A stretch of DNA of 64,000 nt from Bacillus sp. MUM 116 (GCF_001866655.1 NZ_MLYR01000086.1:1-64000), one strand, 5' to 3'. Counted from the first letter of the stretch, positions 34,484 through 44,294 are shown. A program made the numbers and translations. Notes: a model not told the origin generated them from the sequence alone.

Positions 34484-34933
34484 CTACTCCTGAATCTCAA
34501 GAATCATTTCAATTTCTATTGCTGTATTATTCGGCAATTGGGCCATTCCCACCGCTGAGCGCCCATGCTTCCCTTTTTCTCCAAAAACCTTCATGATCAG
34601 ATCTGATGCACCGTTCATGACTTTCGGCTGGTCTGTAAACTCTTCCGTACTATTGACCATCCCGAGTACTTTAACGAACTGCTTTACCTTGCTTAATTCA
34701 CCAATTTCGTTTTTCACAACACTTAAAAGGTTCAGCATCGATTGTTGTGCAGCTAAATAGCCTTCTTCTATTGTTAAATCTCTTCCCAGTTTGCCGTGGT
34801 ATTGATCCACACCTTGCCCTGCGGTAAACAGCAGATTCCCCGTTCTGACACAACCCACATAATCCCCATGTGCAGGTCGTAATGGCGGCAATTCCAACCC
34901 TAATTCTGCCAGCTTTTCTTCTGGTGTACTCAT
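34484..34933 (-). CDS. RidA-fold 2-aminomuconate deaminase
   Basis: 149 residues of the YjgF/RidA superfamily (VRTGNLLFTAGQGVDQ; AVGMAQLPNNTAIEIEMILEI). In 3-hydroxyanthranilate and 2-aminophenol pathways a protein of this type (NbaF/AmnD) deaminates 2-aminomuconate to 4-oxalocrotonate. Its ATG overlaps the ACMS decarboxylase stop by four bases, which supports tight cotranscription. Confidence 0.92.
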   Translation of the reverse strand: MSTPEEKLAELGLELPPLRPAHGDYVGCVRTGNLLFTAGQGVDQYHGKLGRDLTIEEGYLAAQQSMLNLLSVVKNEIGELSKVKQFVKVLGMVNSTEEFTDQPKVMNGASDLIMKVFGEKGKHGRSAVGMAQLPNNTAIEIEMILEIQE

Positions 34934-35946
34934 GCTTTAACCTCTTCCTTTATTTCAATATTTAGAAAGGCAAGTGCATTTCTGCCTAAAATATCCTGTT
35001 TTTGCTCTTCTGTAAGCTCCACAGTTTGATCAACAACTTCTCCAGGCGGGATCTCCCTTAATAAAAACGGATAATCAGATCCCATGACAATTTTTTCATG
35101 GCCAAAACGGTCGGCCAAATATTTAATGTTCAATGGATCATAATTCAACGAATCAAAATAAAAGTTTTTCGCATAGTGGCTTGGCGGCTTGCTTATGACT
35201 CTTAAATGCGGCCATACCTTCCATCCTTGATCAAGGCGCGGTAAGATATAAGGGAATGACCCGCCTCCATGGGCGAAACAAACTTTTAGTCTAGGATACT
35301 TCTCAATCACACCGCCGCAGATTAAACTAGCAGCAGCAAGAGCTGTTTCACTCGGCATGCCGACGGTGTACATGAAATTATGGCGCGGCATCCGCTCTCT
35401 GCCTAATGTTTCCCATGGGTGTACAAACAACGGAACTTCCCATTTTTCCGCCATTTCGAAGAACTTCGTAAAGTCTGGATCATCTAAGTTTTTCCCATTC
35501 ACATTTGTCCCAATTTCGATTCCCTTTAAGCCAAGCTCATGAATGCATCGATCCATTTCGCGAATAGAAGCTTCCACATCCTGCATTGGAACCGTACCCA
35601 AACCGACAAAACGGTCAGGATACTGTTTTACAGTTTCCGCGATAAAATCATTCTGGATTTTTGACATTTCTTCTGCAGCCTTCGGGTCGGCCCAGTAAGA
35701 GAATGTAACCGGAATCGGTGACAATACCTGGATATCGACACCTTCTTCATCCATATCCTTGATTCTCTTTTCAGGATCCCATACCTGATCCGTTACTTCG
35801 CGGAACACCTTTCCGGCCACCATAATATTTGCCCCGCAGGAACATGTTTTCTCGAGGGTCGGCCAGCGTTCGCCGCCAAATTTTTCTGCGAAGTTGGGAA
35901 TATGTTCTGGAATGATGTGTGTATGAAAATCTACTCGCATTTCCAT
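34930..35946 (-). CDS. nbaD: 2-amino-3-carboxymuconate 6-semialdehyde decarboxylase (ACMSD)
   Basis: 338 residues of the amidohydrolase-2 family. Zinc ligands are visible in VDFHTHIIPEH (HxH), FVHPWETLG (His), CFAHGGGSFPY (His) and MGSDYPF (Asp). It removes the carboxyl group of the ring-cleavage product of 3-hydroxyanthranilate, steering flow away from quinolinate. It overlaps the dioxygenase gene upstream and the deaminase gene downstream. Confidence 0.95.
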   Translation of the reverse strand: MEMRVDFHTHIIPEHIPNFAEKFGGERWPTLEKTCSCGANIMVAGKVFREVTDQVWDPEKRIKDMDEEGVDIQVLSPIPVTFSYWADPKAAEEMSKIQNDFIAETVKQYPDRFVGLGTVPMQDVEASIREMDRCIHELGLKGIEIGTNVNGKNLDDPDFTKFFEMAEKWEVPLFVHPWETLGRERMPRHNFMYTVGMPSETALAAASLICGGVIEKYPRLKVCFAHGGGSFPYILPRLDQGWKVWPHLRVISKPPSHYAKNFYFDSLNYDPLNIKYLADRFGHEKIVMGSDYPFLLREIPPGEVVDQTVELTEEQKQDILGRNALAFLNIEIKEEVKA

Positions 35947-36479
35947 AACCCTACTTCCTCAGACATGATGTGCCCGCATTTTTCACATGTACGAAGATCA
36001 AGGCTGTCATTGAATTCTTCAATTGCTCCTTTCACCTGCGTTTCAATATCTGATAATTGCACGGTCTTCCGGTGCATTTCATTGTCACAGCTGTCACAGA
36101 ACCAAACAAAATCCTCCAGTTCTCCTAGATCACGCTTCCGTTCGATAACTAGGCCATAGGTATCCGCAACACGGTGTGGGGAATGCGGAACATTCGCAGG
36201 CAGCATGAAAACTTCCCCTTCTTTCACTGTTACCACTTCACGTTTTCCATTGTTAATGACTTCTACAAAGCAATCGCCTTTGATCTGATAAAAGAACTCA
36301 TCTGAAGGATCAACATGGAAATCGCGGCGTTTGTTCGGTCCGCCAAGAATCATACAAATAAATTCGGAGTCTTCCCAAAGCACCTTATTGTTTACCGGCG
36401 GCTTAAGCTGATCCTTATTTTCCCCAATCCATTTCAATAGGTTAAACGCTTTCAAATTTGTCATAGTAGATTTTGTCAT
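35931..36479 (-). CDS. nbaC: 3-hydroxyanthranilate 3,4-dioxygenase
   Basis: 182 residues, cupin type. The iron ligands lie in RRDFHVDPSDEFFYQIKGD (His, Glu) and PANVPHSPHR (His). The C-terminal rubredoxin-like site has CDSCD and CEKCGH, as in bacterial enzymes of this family. It opens the ring of 3-hydroxyanthranilate. First gene of the nine-gene operon running down to the aldolase; start has GGAGG. The upstream region carries an IclR-type motif at 36587. Confidence 0.95.
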   Translation of the reverse strand: MTKSTMTNLKAFNLLKWIGENKDQLKPPVNNKVLWEDSEFICMILGGPNKRRDFHVDPSDEFFYQIKGDCFVEVINNGKREVVTVKEGEVFMLPANVPHSPHRVADTYGLVIERKRDLGELEDFVWFCDSCDNEMHRKTVQLSDIETQVKGAIEEFNDSLDLRTCEKCGHIMSEEVGLWKCE

Positions 36480-36586
36480 TTTTACATTTCCTCCAATTTT
36501 TCATTTATTTTGGATAGCTATAACTCTAGGGGCTTACTTGATTTGTACTACCAATATAGTAAAAAGCCGCTTTTGGTGAAATCGAG

Positions 36587-36606
36587 TTTTTTCATAATGT
36601 GAAATT
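36587..36606. promoter_or_regulatory. Candidate IclR operator upstream of the dioxygenase operon
   Basis: TTTTTTCATAATGTGAAATT, including the palindrome TTTCAC-ATT-ATGAAA read on the minus strand. It shares TTTCATAATGT with the site in front of the oxygenase gene at 47370. Confidence 0.5.
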
Positions 36607-36661
36607 GGTTTAATTTTTTAAAAATTATTTTTATTTTGATTTTAAAATCCAGCTAAAATAA

Positions 36662-36719
36662 AAAGCCCTTTTAACGGACTGTAAGGACAATTCCTTTTCA
36701 GACCAGTAAAAGGACTCAT
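36662..36719 (-). terminator. Probable terminator of the first IclR gene
   Basis: Imperfect inverted repeat (AGCCCTTTTAACGGACTG with CAGACCAGTAAAAGGACT). It lies 43 bases beyond the IclR stop codon. Confidence 0.5.
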
Positions 36720-36761
36720 TTGTAAGATTGAAACTTTCGCTTTATCTTTAATTAAGATTGA

Positions 36762-37508
36762 TTAAATCTCAATATAACCTAATTCCTTTGAAATAGATTG
36801 GGCTGTGCTCTTTACACTTCGAATCATCATGTCACGATTACCGCTTTGCATATAGGATGGATATCCGACTATATTTACCGCTGCGATAATTTCACCTGAA
36901 TAGGAAAAAATCGGTGCCGCAATCCCGTACATTCCATCAGAATTTTCATGATTGCTGATCGAATAGCCATTTTTGCGAATCTCCGCTAACTCTTCTTTCA
37001 ATCGATTTATATCGGTAATCGTATTAGGAGCCTCATATGACAATCCTCTATCGATTGTCTCTTGCAAATAAGCTAAATTATAAGCCAGCAGCACTTTTCC
37101 CGAGCTGGTAGCATAGGCTGGTTTCCTTGATCCGACATACGTTTGAATCGGTGTTGATTCCTCAGAAGACACCCTTAATACAAATACTACAGTCCCTTTA
37201 TCAAACATCGCAATATGGACGGTTCCTCTGAATTTTTGAATCAATTCCTTCACTAAGGGCATCGCCTTTTCGTAAACATCCTGCTGAAACATCACGTGAT
37301 TATTCCATTCTAGCACTCTCCAGCCTAGCCGATATTTTTTACTACTATCCTTCATAAGTACACCTTCATTACATAATGTGGTGACAATGTGATGGGTGGT
37401 ACTAACATTGATCCCCAGTTTGTCAGCAATCATGCCAATCCCTTGGGCAGGCTCCTCATTGGAAAAACAACTAATAATTTGACAAGCCTTTCTTACAGAC
37501 TCAATCAT
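36762..37508 (-). CDS. IclR family regulator, copy 1
   Basis: 248 residues. N-terminal winged helix (GMIADKLGINVSTTHHIVTTL) and C-terminal effector domain (YVGSRKPAYATSSGKVLLAY, GIAAPIFSYSGEIIAAVNIVG) define the IclR family. I start at the ATG at 37508, with GGGAGG nine bases upstream. It lies upstream of the dioxygenase operon and is clearly paralogous to copy 2 at 47432-48208 by the hydroxylase genes. I infer control of the pathway by an aromatic intermediate. Confidence 0.92.
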   Translation of the reverse strand: MIESVRKACQIISCFSNEEPAQGIGMIADKLGINVSTTHHIVTTLCNEGVLMKDSSKKYRLGWRVLEWNNHVMFQQDVYEKAMPLVKELIQKFRGTVHIAMFDKGTVVFVLRVSSEESTPIQTYVGSRKPAYATSSGKVLLAYNLAYLQETIDRGLSYEAPNTITDINRLKEELAEIRKNGYSISNHENSDGMYGIAAPIFSYSGEIIAAVNIVGYPSYMQSGNRDMMIRSVKSTAQSISKELGYIEI

Positions 37509-37907
37509 AGAAGAAACCTCCCTCAATAAGAGAATAATTAACGAAATAATTCGAAAATTATCTTCGGATTTATTATAGTTGAGTCTTATAGAGGAAGCAA
37601 GGGGACGGTCTGTGGTCCCTCGAAAAGAGAACAAACGCTGCACTCCCGGCGACGATATGAGTATAAAAAACTACTAACCAAGGTTTGTTAACGCTTTACT
37701 TCGCCACCGTCTAATATGGAAATACTCAGAAAAACTTCTGTTTCTTACAAATTGACAAGTTATAAACAATCTTATACCAGCTCTTAAAAAACCCTTTTTC
37801 TAAATTTAAGTCATATGTGATAATAATAATAACTTAAACCAACATTTAGTGATTATTTTTCCAATTTTCCTTGGTTAGAGCAGAATAAGTAGAAAGGAGA
37901 GGCACTC
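37509..37907. other. Divergent intergenic region
   Basis: About 400 bases between the IclR gene and the symporter gene. It has a GGGGACGGT-type repeat trace near 37590-37620 and otherwise AT-rich promoter DNA. No gene seen. Confidence 0.5.
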
Positions 37908-39353
37908 TTGCAAGAGAAAATAATAGAATCGATCATGCAGGTTTTATGGGATGCACCCTTAATTTTTGCCATTCTCTTAACAGGATTTTACTTTACAATT
38001 GAAAACAGATTTTTTCAGATAAGATATCCTAGACACCTTTTCCGTAAAATCTTAGAAAGCATAATGGTTAAAAAGGATAAAGACTCGAAAGGATCACTTT
38101 TTTCCTTCGAAGCTGCGAATATAGCCATTGGAAGTACGGTTGGAATTGGAAGCATAGGAGGGGTCGCCACAGCTATAGCCATCGGCGGCCCAGGAGCTGT
38201 TTTTTGGATGTGGATCGCAGCGTTTGTTGGGATGATCATTAAGACAGCGGAAATTACGCTAGCAATTTATTATCGAGATTCGGATGAGGAAGGGAATGTG
38301 TATGGAGGGCCCATCCAGTATATTGAAAAAGGAATCGGTGAAGAGATGAACTTCAAGTGGTGGGCTTTTCCCGCAGTTTTATTTGGGATATGCCTTATAT
38401 CAACGATCTTCATTTCCATCCAGAACTATATTGCTTCCAACGCGATTAGTATAACGTTTAAGCAAAACATATTCGCTGTTTCATTGACCTATGCAATATT
38501 GGTATTTTTCATGACCAGGTATGGCATTACCTTTTTAGGTAAGATATCAAAAATAATCGTCCCTATTATGACACTATCTTATATCGTTTTAGGACTCATC
38601 ATTCTATCCATTAATATTGATCAAATTATACCTTTGTTCGAATATATTGTAAAAAATGCCTTTTTAGGGACTTCAGCTCTAGGCGGATTTGCGGGAGCAA
38701 CCATATCTCACGCCATTACAGCGGGTGTTTCTCAAGCTGTTTACAGCAGCGAATTTGGTTGGGGGACTTCGCCAATGATCCACTCTACAGCAAAGGTAAA
38801 TCATCCCGTTAAACAGGGACTATGGGGAGGAGTAGAAGTCTTTTTAACAACCATCGTCATTTGCAGTATTACTGCATTTGTAATCCTTTTATCTGGGAAA
38901 TGGACTTCTGTAGGCTCAGGGATAGATTTAGCCTTGCAGTCCTTTGAATCCATACTTGGGATTTCAGGTAAATACATCATTACCATTATACTTTTTTTCT
39001 TCGCTCTCACTACATCAACTGGTTGGTATTCTTATAGCGAAATTATCATAAGAAATTTATTGAAAAAGAAACCTAATTTAAAAAATACTATATTAAAATA
39101 CCTAAAAGTTTTTTACGCGTTTCCCGAATTCCTTTTTGTCGTTTATGTAACAACCTTTCATTTGCCTGATAAATATGTTTGGTTCATGACAGAAATAACC
39201 GTTGCCATTCCTACCATTATAAATATCTTTGCACTGTTAATTTTGAGTAATAAGTTTAAAAAGTTATTGTCAGACTACAAAATGAGATATTTGAAAATTG
39301 GGAAAACCGATGAAGAGGATCTTTTTTACGAAAAGAAAAGGGAACCCATGTGA
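37908..39353 (+). CDS. Alanine/glycine:cation symporter (AGCS) family transporter
   Basis: 481 residues with about ten membrane segments. The family motif regions GSTVGIGSIGGVATAIAIGGPGAVFWMW and AITAGVSQAVYSSEFGWGTSPM are typical of sodium:alanine symporters. Start TTG with AAAGGAG upstream. It diverges from the IclR gene and sits between the two halves of the pathway, so it may bring in an amino-acid-like substrate such as anthranilate. That role is inference. Confidence 0.88.
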   Translation: MQEKIIESIMQVLWDAPLIFAILLTGFYFTIENRFFQIRYPRHLFRKILESIMVKKDKDSKGSLFSFEAANIAIGSTVGIGSIGGVATAIAIGGPGAVFWMWIAAFVGMIIKTAEITLAIYYRDSDEEGNVYGGPIQYIEKGIGEEMNFKWWAFPAVLFGICLISTIFISIQNYIASNAISITFKQNIFAVSLTYAILVFFMTRYGITFLGKISKIIVPIMTLSYIVLGLIILSINIDQIIPLFEYIVKNAFLGTSALGGFAGATISHAITAGVSQAVYSSEFGWGTSPMIHSTAKVNHPVKQGLWGGVEVFLTTIVICSITAFVILLSGKWTSVGSGIDLALQSFESILGISGKYIITIILFFFALTTSTGWYSYSEIIIRNLLKKKPNLKNTILKYLKVFYAFPEFLFVVYVTTFHLPDKYVWFMTEITVAIPTIINIFALLILSNKFKKLLSDYKMRYLKIGKTDEEDLFYEKKREPM

Positions 39354-39460
39354 CAATCATTTAAATTACGGTTAATTTCACATATTTCTTTGATTTTTCT
39401 CCCGAATTTTTCACCTACAATAGCCGGTAAAAGATTGGGTGATGAAGGAGGAATAAAACA

Positions 39461-40243
39461 ATGAAACCTCTCATTGGATTTACAACTTATTATGTCAGTA
39501 CGGAAGATAAGCAAATAAAGTTTGATGTCCCTCAAGATCATTTCATGTCAGCCCTTGATGATCCTCTTAGTATCCAAAAATCAGGTGGTATTCCGATTGC
39601 CATTCCTGTTATCGATGATGAGGAGTATATCGATTCGATCCTAGATACTGTAGACGGTCTTTTGCTCACGGGGGGAAGTGACTTGAGTCCGCACTTCTTT
39701 GGACAACCATTTAAAAAAGGGCTTGGAAGAATTGTTCTGATCAGGGATCAATTCGAAATGAAGTTGATTGACAAAGCCATACGCAAGCAGCTGCCGATTT
39801 TGGGAATTTGCCGTGGGCTTCAACTCCTTAACGTCTATTTTGGAGGAACGTTAATCCAAGATATGGATCTGTACTGCCAAACAGACATCAACCATTCGGG
39901 ATCAGGCTATACGTCACCAAAATCAAGCATTGCACACAAGGTGAGCTTCCCCAAAGATTCCATTTTTTATCGTTGTTTCGGAAAGGATCAACTGGAGGTA
40001 AACAGTATCCATCACCAAGTGGTTGACGTTCTTGGCGATGGACTTGAAATTGCGGCGATATCTGAAGACGGTATGATTGAAGGAATCGTTCATAAAGATT
40101 ATCCTTTTATCGCTGCTGTACAGTGGCATCCCGAGATGATGTTTGAAGTACATTTGGAGCAGTTAAAAGTCTTTGAAATGTTTGTAAACCACATTAAAGA
40201 TCATGAAAAACCCAACAAACAGAAAGAAAATTTGATCGTGTAA
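39461..40243 (+). CDS. Class I glutamine amidotransferase-like gamma-glutamyl hydrolase
   Basis: 260 residues, peptidase C26/PuuD family. The nucleophile elbow is GICRGLQLLNVYFGG (Cys) and the His-Glu pair is in VQWHPEMM. Such enzymes hydrolyse gamma-glutamyl amides. It follows the symporter by about 100 bases and ends in a strong terminator. It could deglutamylate a gamma-glutamyl aromatic amine, but no matching synthetase is in the window. Confidence 0.85.
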   Translation: MKPLIGFTTYYVSTEDKQIKFDVPQDHFMSALDDPLSIQKSGGIPIAIPVIDDEEYIDSILDTVDGLLLTGGSDLSPHFFGQPFKKGLGRIVLIRDQFEMKLIDKAIRKQLPILGICRGLQLLNVYFGGTLIQDMDLYCQTDINHSGSGYTSPKSSIAHKVSFPKDSIFYRCFGKDQLEVNSIHHQVVDVLGDGLEIAAISEDGMIEGIVHKDYPFIAAVQWHPEMMFEVHLEQLKVFEMFVNHIKDHEKPNKQKENLIV

Positions 40244-40250
40244 ATAACGG

Positions 40251-40289
40251 AAGAGGCCCTAATTTCAATAGAAAAGGGCCTCTTTTTTT
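40251..40289 (+). terminator. Terminator of the symporter/amidotransferase pair
   Basis: Stem AGAGGCCCT/AGGGCCTCT followed by seven T, a few bases after the stop codon. It can also end the convergent kinase gene. Confidence 0.88.
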
Positions 40290-40336
40290 GGCTTGTAAGA
40301 AAAAGAGGCTCACCATTATTTTGGGAACCCCTTTAT

Positions 40337-41323
40337 TTATATGGGGAGAAGTACATTAAAAACGACCACCGAACCTGCATTTTCAACATGTACATCTCCG
40401 TTATGAAACTGAATAATTTTCTTCGTAATGAATAATCCAAGGCCAAATTTACCATTTTTCCCTTTGTGAAAATGATTAAATAATTGCTTCAAAGTTTCAC
40501 TCTCAATTGGAGGACCATCATTTTGAAATGAGATTTCTACAAATTCCTTATCTTTATGTTTAACGATGTTTGTTGATAGCCAAATGGTTGATGAAGCATA
40601 TCGAACATTGTTTTCAAGGATGTTTTCAAAAGCAACGATCAATTCCTCTTCATCCCCAAAAATCTCTACATCCCGTAATGTAGTACTGAACTTTATACGA
40701 TTTTGATTAAGCGAGAACCTCAGGATAATATCTTTTAATGTAGAACTGAGGTTGATTTGTTTGAAGTCGTTTTTTCTTGGCAAAATATAGTCAAGACTAT
40801 TTAGGTACAATAGTTTTTCCACTTTATTTTCTAGATTTGCAGCTTCTTTTATGATTACGGAAACCGTATCTTCAAATGAATTATGGAGATAAACTTTATC
40901 CTGCAAAGCCTGTGCATAGCTTCTAATAACCATGATTGGTGTTTTAAGATCATGCGAAACACTCTGTAAAAAGATTTCTTCTTCCATTTCCATTTTTTTT
41001 AGCGATTCTTGCATCATATTAATGGATGATGCTAATCTACCAAATTCATCTCCCCGATCTAAATGGATCGGTTCACCCCATTCTTTGTTTGCGATTTTCT
41101 TTACCCTTTTTTCTAAATAACGTAAAGGCTCCGTGATTTTATTCGAGATGACTTTAGCAATGCAAATATTTAGGATTGATAAAATAATAAGAAATCGAAT
41201 TAAATTTTTCACCAAATCAATAGATAAATAGTTAACGAGCACAAGAGTGATGATGATGGTAATAGTGACAAGAAAGGCTGTCATTATTACCCAAATTTGC
41301 AATCCAAAGGGTTTATCTTTCAT
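40337..41323 (-). CDS. Sensor histidine kinase
   Basis: 328 residues. Two N-terminal membrane helices, a HAMP region (KVISNKITEPLRYLEKRV), the H-box QSVSHDLKTPIM, the N-box ENILENNVRYAS and the G-box GKFGLGLFITKKI. The short extracellular loop suggests sensing in or near the membrane. Its start overlaps the response regulator stop by one base. Confidence 0.92.
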   Translation of the reverse strand: MKDKPFGLQIWVIMTAFLVTITIIITLVLVNYLSIDLVKNLIRFLIILSILNICIAKVISNKITEPLRYLEKRVKKIANKEWGEPIHLDRGDEFGRLASSINMMQESLKKMEMEEEIFLQSVSHDLKTPIMVIRSYAQALQDKVYLHNSFEDTVSVIIKEAANLENKVEKLLYLNSLDYILPRKNDFKQINLSSTLKDIILRFSLNQNRIKFSTTLRDVEIFGDEEELIVAFENILENNVRYASSTIWLSTNIVKHKDKEFVEISFQNDGPPIESETLKQLFNHFHKGKNGKFGLGLFITKKIIQFHNGDVHVENAGSVVVFNVLLPI

Positions 41324-41991
41324 TATTTCACCAACCGATATCCATAACCGTAAACGGTTTCAATGGGAAGATTCGGTGCTTTTTTCCGTAAGCGGCGTAT
41401 GGTGTCATCAACGACACGGTCTGAGCCGAAATAATTCTTGTCCCAGAGTCGATTAAGAATTTGTTCTCTTGTAAAAATCTGATTTGAATTGTCTATAAAA
41501 AACAACAATAATTCAAATTCCTTACTAGATAATGATAAAGAAACATCATCATTGGAAATCGTATGATTTTCACGGTTTATGATGTAGTTATTAATTTTAA
41601 TGATCTTATGATACGTGTGCTTCGCACCGTAAGTTAGTTCGATTAATTTATTTGTTTTAATGACCAATTCTCTAGGGAGAAACGGTTTTGAAATATAGTC
41701 GTCACATCCCAGCTCAAGGCCTACCACCCGATCAATCTCTTGATTTTTGGCAGAAATGAATATGATTGGAATATGCGGATGTACATTTTTAATCTCTTTA
41801 AACAGCGTATAACCATTCGTATCTGGCAGCATAATATCTAGGATCCATAAGTCAGGAGTAGAAAGGAGTTTGTGCTGGGCGGATTGTCCATCAAGAAATC
41901 CTTCTACGAGATAGCCTTCATTTTCTAAATATTTCTTCAAAATTGAGTTTAAATCCTCATTATCCTCAACTAAATTAATCGTATAAGGCAT
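41323..41991 (-). CDS. OmpR-family response regulator
   Basis: 222 residues. Receiver domain with the phospho-acceptor Asp in LWILDIMLPDTNGY and Lys in DDYISKPF, then a winged-helix DNA-binding domain (LSSKEFELLLFFIDN; DDTIRRLRKKA). First gene of the two-component operon, GGAG upstream. The neighbouring ABC transporter may be its target, by position only. Confidence 0.92.
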   Translation of the reverse strand: MPYTINLVEDNEDLNSILKKYLENEGYLVEGFLDGQSAQHKLLSTPDLWILDIMLPDTNGYTLFKEIKNVHPHIPIIFISAKNQEIDRVVGLELGCDDYISKPFLPRELVIKTNKLIELTYGAKHTYHKIIKINNYIINRENHTISNDDVSLSLSSKEFELLLFFIDNSNQIFTREQILNRLWDKNYFGSDRVVDDTIRRLRKKAPNLPIETVYGYGYRLVK

Positions 41992-42043
41992 GTTTACCGC
42001 TCCTTCGTACTACATGATTTTTTATTATACAAGAAAATGATGT

Positions 42044-42075
42044 AAAAAATCCTCTGAATTCTCAGAATTCAGAGG
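42044..42075 (-). terminator. Terminator of the second amino-acid ABC operon
   Basis: Stem CCTCTGAATTC/GAATTCAGAGG followed by T6 on the minus strand, just after the ATPase gene. Confidence 0.85.
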
Positions 42076-42094
42076 GAATGAGTAGAGAAGCTAT

Positions 42095-42817
42095 TTACAA
42101 AACCATCTTCAAAAACTCTTGTGTTCTTTTTTGTTTTGCGTGCAAAAACAATTCATCGGGCCTGCCTTCTTCCAAAATGGTCCCGTGATCCATAAATAAA
42201 ATACGGTCTGCAACTTCCCTGGCAAAACCCATTTCATGTGTTACGATAATCATTGTCATTCCTTCCCTGGCTAAATCCTTCATGACTTGTAAAACCTCTC
42301 CCACCATTTCCGGATCGAGAGCGGATGTGGGTTCATCGAAAAGTATGACCTTGGGTTCCATAGCCAAGGATCTTGCGATGGCGACTCTTTGCTGCTGTCC
42401 TCCGGAAAGACTGCGGGGATATTGGTGGGCTTTTTCGGATAAGCCTACTTTTCCCAGCAGTTTCATTCCATGTTCTTCTGCTTTCCCTTTGCTATATTTT
42501 TTTATTTTTAAAAGGGCCATCGTAATATTTTCAAGTGCTGTTTTATGGGGGAATAAGTTAAAGTGCTGAAATACCATCCCGACGTTTTGCCGAATCTTGT
42601 TTATGTCTGTTTGCTTATCCATGATGTTTTTACTGTCAATCCATATTTCCCCTGCAGTCGGTTCTTCTAGCCTATTTAAACAACGTAAAAAAGTAGATTT
42701 CCCAGAACCAGAAGGCCCAATAATGCAGACAACCTCTTGTTTGTTAATCTCGATATTAATACTTTTAAGAACTTCTAAACTTCCAAACGATTTCGATAAA
42801 CGGTTCACTTTAATCAT
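42095..42817 (-). CDS. Polar amino acid ABC transporter ATPase
   Basis: 240 residues. Walker A GPSGSGKST, signature LSGGQQQRVAIARS, Walker B VILFDEPTSALDPE, switch VTHEMGFA. I start at the ATG at 42817, which overlaps the permease stop (ATGA). It is a GlnQ/ArtM-type subunit and closely resembles the ATPase at 1284-2027. Substrate unknown. Confidence 0.92.
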   Translation of the reverse strand: MIKVNRLSKSFGSLEVLKSINIEINKQEVVCIIGPSGSGKSTFLRCLNRLEEPTAGEIWIDSKNIMDKQTDINKIRQNVGMVFQHFNLFPHKTALENITMALLKIKKYSKGKAEEHGMKLLGKVGLSEKAHQYPRSLSGGQQQRVAIARSLAMEPKVILFDEPTSALDPEMVGEVLQVMKDLAREGMTMIIVTHEMGFAREVADRILFMDHGTILEEGRPDELFLHAKQKRTQEFLKMVL

Positions 42818-43470
42818 CCTGTAGACAACCGCCCTTCCAGCCAATGTGAAAACCAGGTAAGCAAATTGATGACAATCCAATACATTACTCCGACAACAGC
42901 TAAAAATTCAAATGCCTTGAAATTAACTGCATAGATTGTTTGAGCCGAATACGTAAGCTCTGCTATACCAATAGTAGCTAGAAGTGAGGTATCTTTAATA
43001 CTTATGATAAACTGATTGACAAAAGTAGGGATCATCCGTTTGACCGCTTGTGGCAAAATGATATAACTCATTGTTTGTCCATGCGTAAAACCAAGAGCCC
43101 TCCCAGCCTCTGATTGTCCTCTGTCAATCGATTCAATTCCGGCACGGAATATTTCAACCAGATAGGCACCCGCATGAAGACTGAGCACAAAAACCCCAGC
43201 CGTGATGGGACTTGTTGCCCGACCAAAGAGAATCGGGAACAAGCCAAAATAGAAGAAAATGATTTGCACATAAAGAGGAGTACCTCTTATAATACTGACA
43301 TAAACTTTAGCCAAAACTTGCAAGTATTTTATTCGTGATACACGCATGATTCCAAATATAAGACCAAGGATGGTCGCTAACAATAGGGATAAAAAAGCTA
43401 GTTCGATGGTTTCCAGAGCTCCACGCAGAAGGATTGGCATCGATTCCTCAATTAATTTTAAAGTTTCCAT
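42814..43470 (-). CDS. Polar amino acid ABC transporter permease
   Basis: 218 residues with about five membrane segments and the ATPase-contact loop (EAGRALGFTHGQTMSYIILPQA). HisM/GlnP family. Middle gene of the operon. Position next to aromatic degradation genes could mean an aromatic amino acid substrate, which the sequence does not show. Confidence 0.9.
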   Translation of the reverse strand: METLKLIEESMPILLRGALETIELAFLSLLLATILGLIFGIMRVSRIKYLQVLAKVYVSIIRGTPLYVQIIFFYFGLFPILFGRATSPITAGVFVLSLHAGAYLVEIFRAGIESIDRGQSEAGRALGFTHGQTMSYIILPQAVKRMIPTFVNQFIISIKDTSLLATIGIAELTYSAQTIYAVNFKAFEFLAVVGVMYWIVINLLTWFSHWLEGRLSTG

Positions 43471-43514
43471 TTTTATAGTTCCTTTTCTAGTAAAATGGGG
43501 TCAGGAAGTTGTTT

Positions 43515-44294
43515 TTACTTTTTACCAAAATATTTATCATAAATGGTTTGATATTCACCGTCTTTTTTCATTTCTTTCAAGCTCTTATTGAATCCCTTAA
43601 GTAGTTCATCATTGCCTTTGGTGATAGCGATTCCATAGTCTTCACCGGTTAATTTATCGCCGATAATCTTCAAGTTCCCGGCAGTACCCGAATTAATTTT
43701 CTCTAATACAAATGGGAAATCATTGATGAGGGCATCAGACCCACCTGTTTCTACATCCATATAAAGGGTCGGTTCATCCTCCAAAATTTTCACTTTTGCT
43801 CCATACTCTTTAGCCAATTGATTTGCCTTTTCAAGACCAGATGTCCCTTGCTTCGCAACAATGGTTTTACCTTTCAAATCCTGTAATCCCTTGATGGGGC
43901 TGTCCTTTTTTACAACAAGCACCAGTCCGGATTTAAAATAAGGATCCGTAAAATCCGTGACTGCTTTGCGGTCATCCCGGATCGTAATTGCAGCAGCAGC
44001 ACCATCAATTTGTTTAGATTGAAGCGCAGGAATAATACCGCTAAACTTCATCTCTTTCCACTCAACCTTTAAATGTTCCTTTTTCGCAAGCGCTTCCACA
44101 ATTTCAACATCAAACCCTGTTAATTTTCCATTATCTTTAGCACTAAAAGCACCACCGTCCGGAGCAGTTGCAAACACTACGGTTTTATTGTTACTCCCCC
44201 CTTTGGAGCCATTCGTCTCCTTTGAGGCACAGCCCGCAGAACCAATAACCACCAAACTCGTAATAAGCAAAAATACCAATTTTTTTAGAATCAT
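43515..44294 (-). CDS. Amino acid ABC transporter substrate-binding lipoprotein
   Basis: 259 residues. Signal peptide with lipobox GSAGC (Cys22). Family-3 solute-binding fold (GKLTGFDIE-type VEIVEALAKKEHL; GIIPALQSKQIDGAAAAITI; GKTIVAKQGTSG). First gene of its operon. A motif like the IclR sites lies upstream at 44378, so it may be co-regulated with the pathway. Confidence 0.9.
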   Translation of the reverse strand: MILKKLVFLLITSLVVIGSAGCASKETNGSKGGSNNKTVVFATAPDGGAFSAKDNGKLTGFDVEIVEALAKKEHLKVEWKEMKFSGIIPALQSKQIDGAAAAITIRDDRKAVTDFTDPYFKSGLVLVVKKDSPIKGLQDLKGKTIVAKQGTSGLEKANQLAKEYGAKVKILEDEPTLYMDVETGGSDALINDFPFVLEKINSGTAGNLKIIGDKLTGEDYGIAITKGNDELLKGFNKSLKEMKKDGEYQTIYDKYFGKK

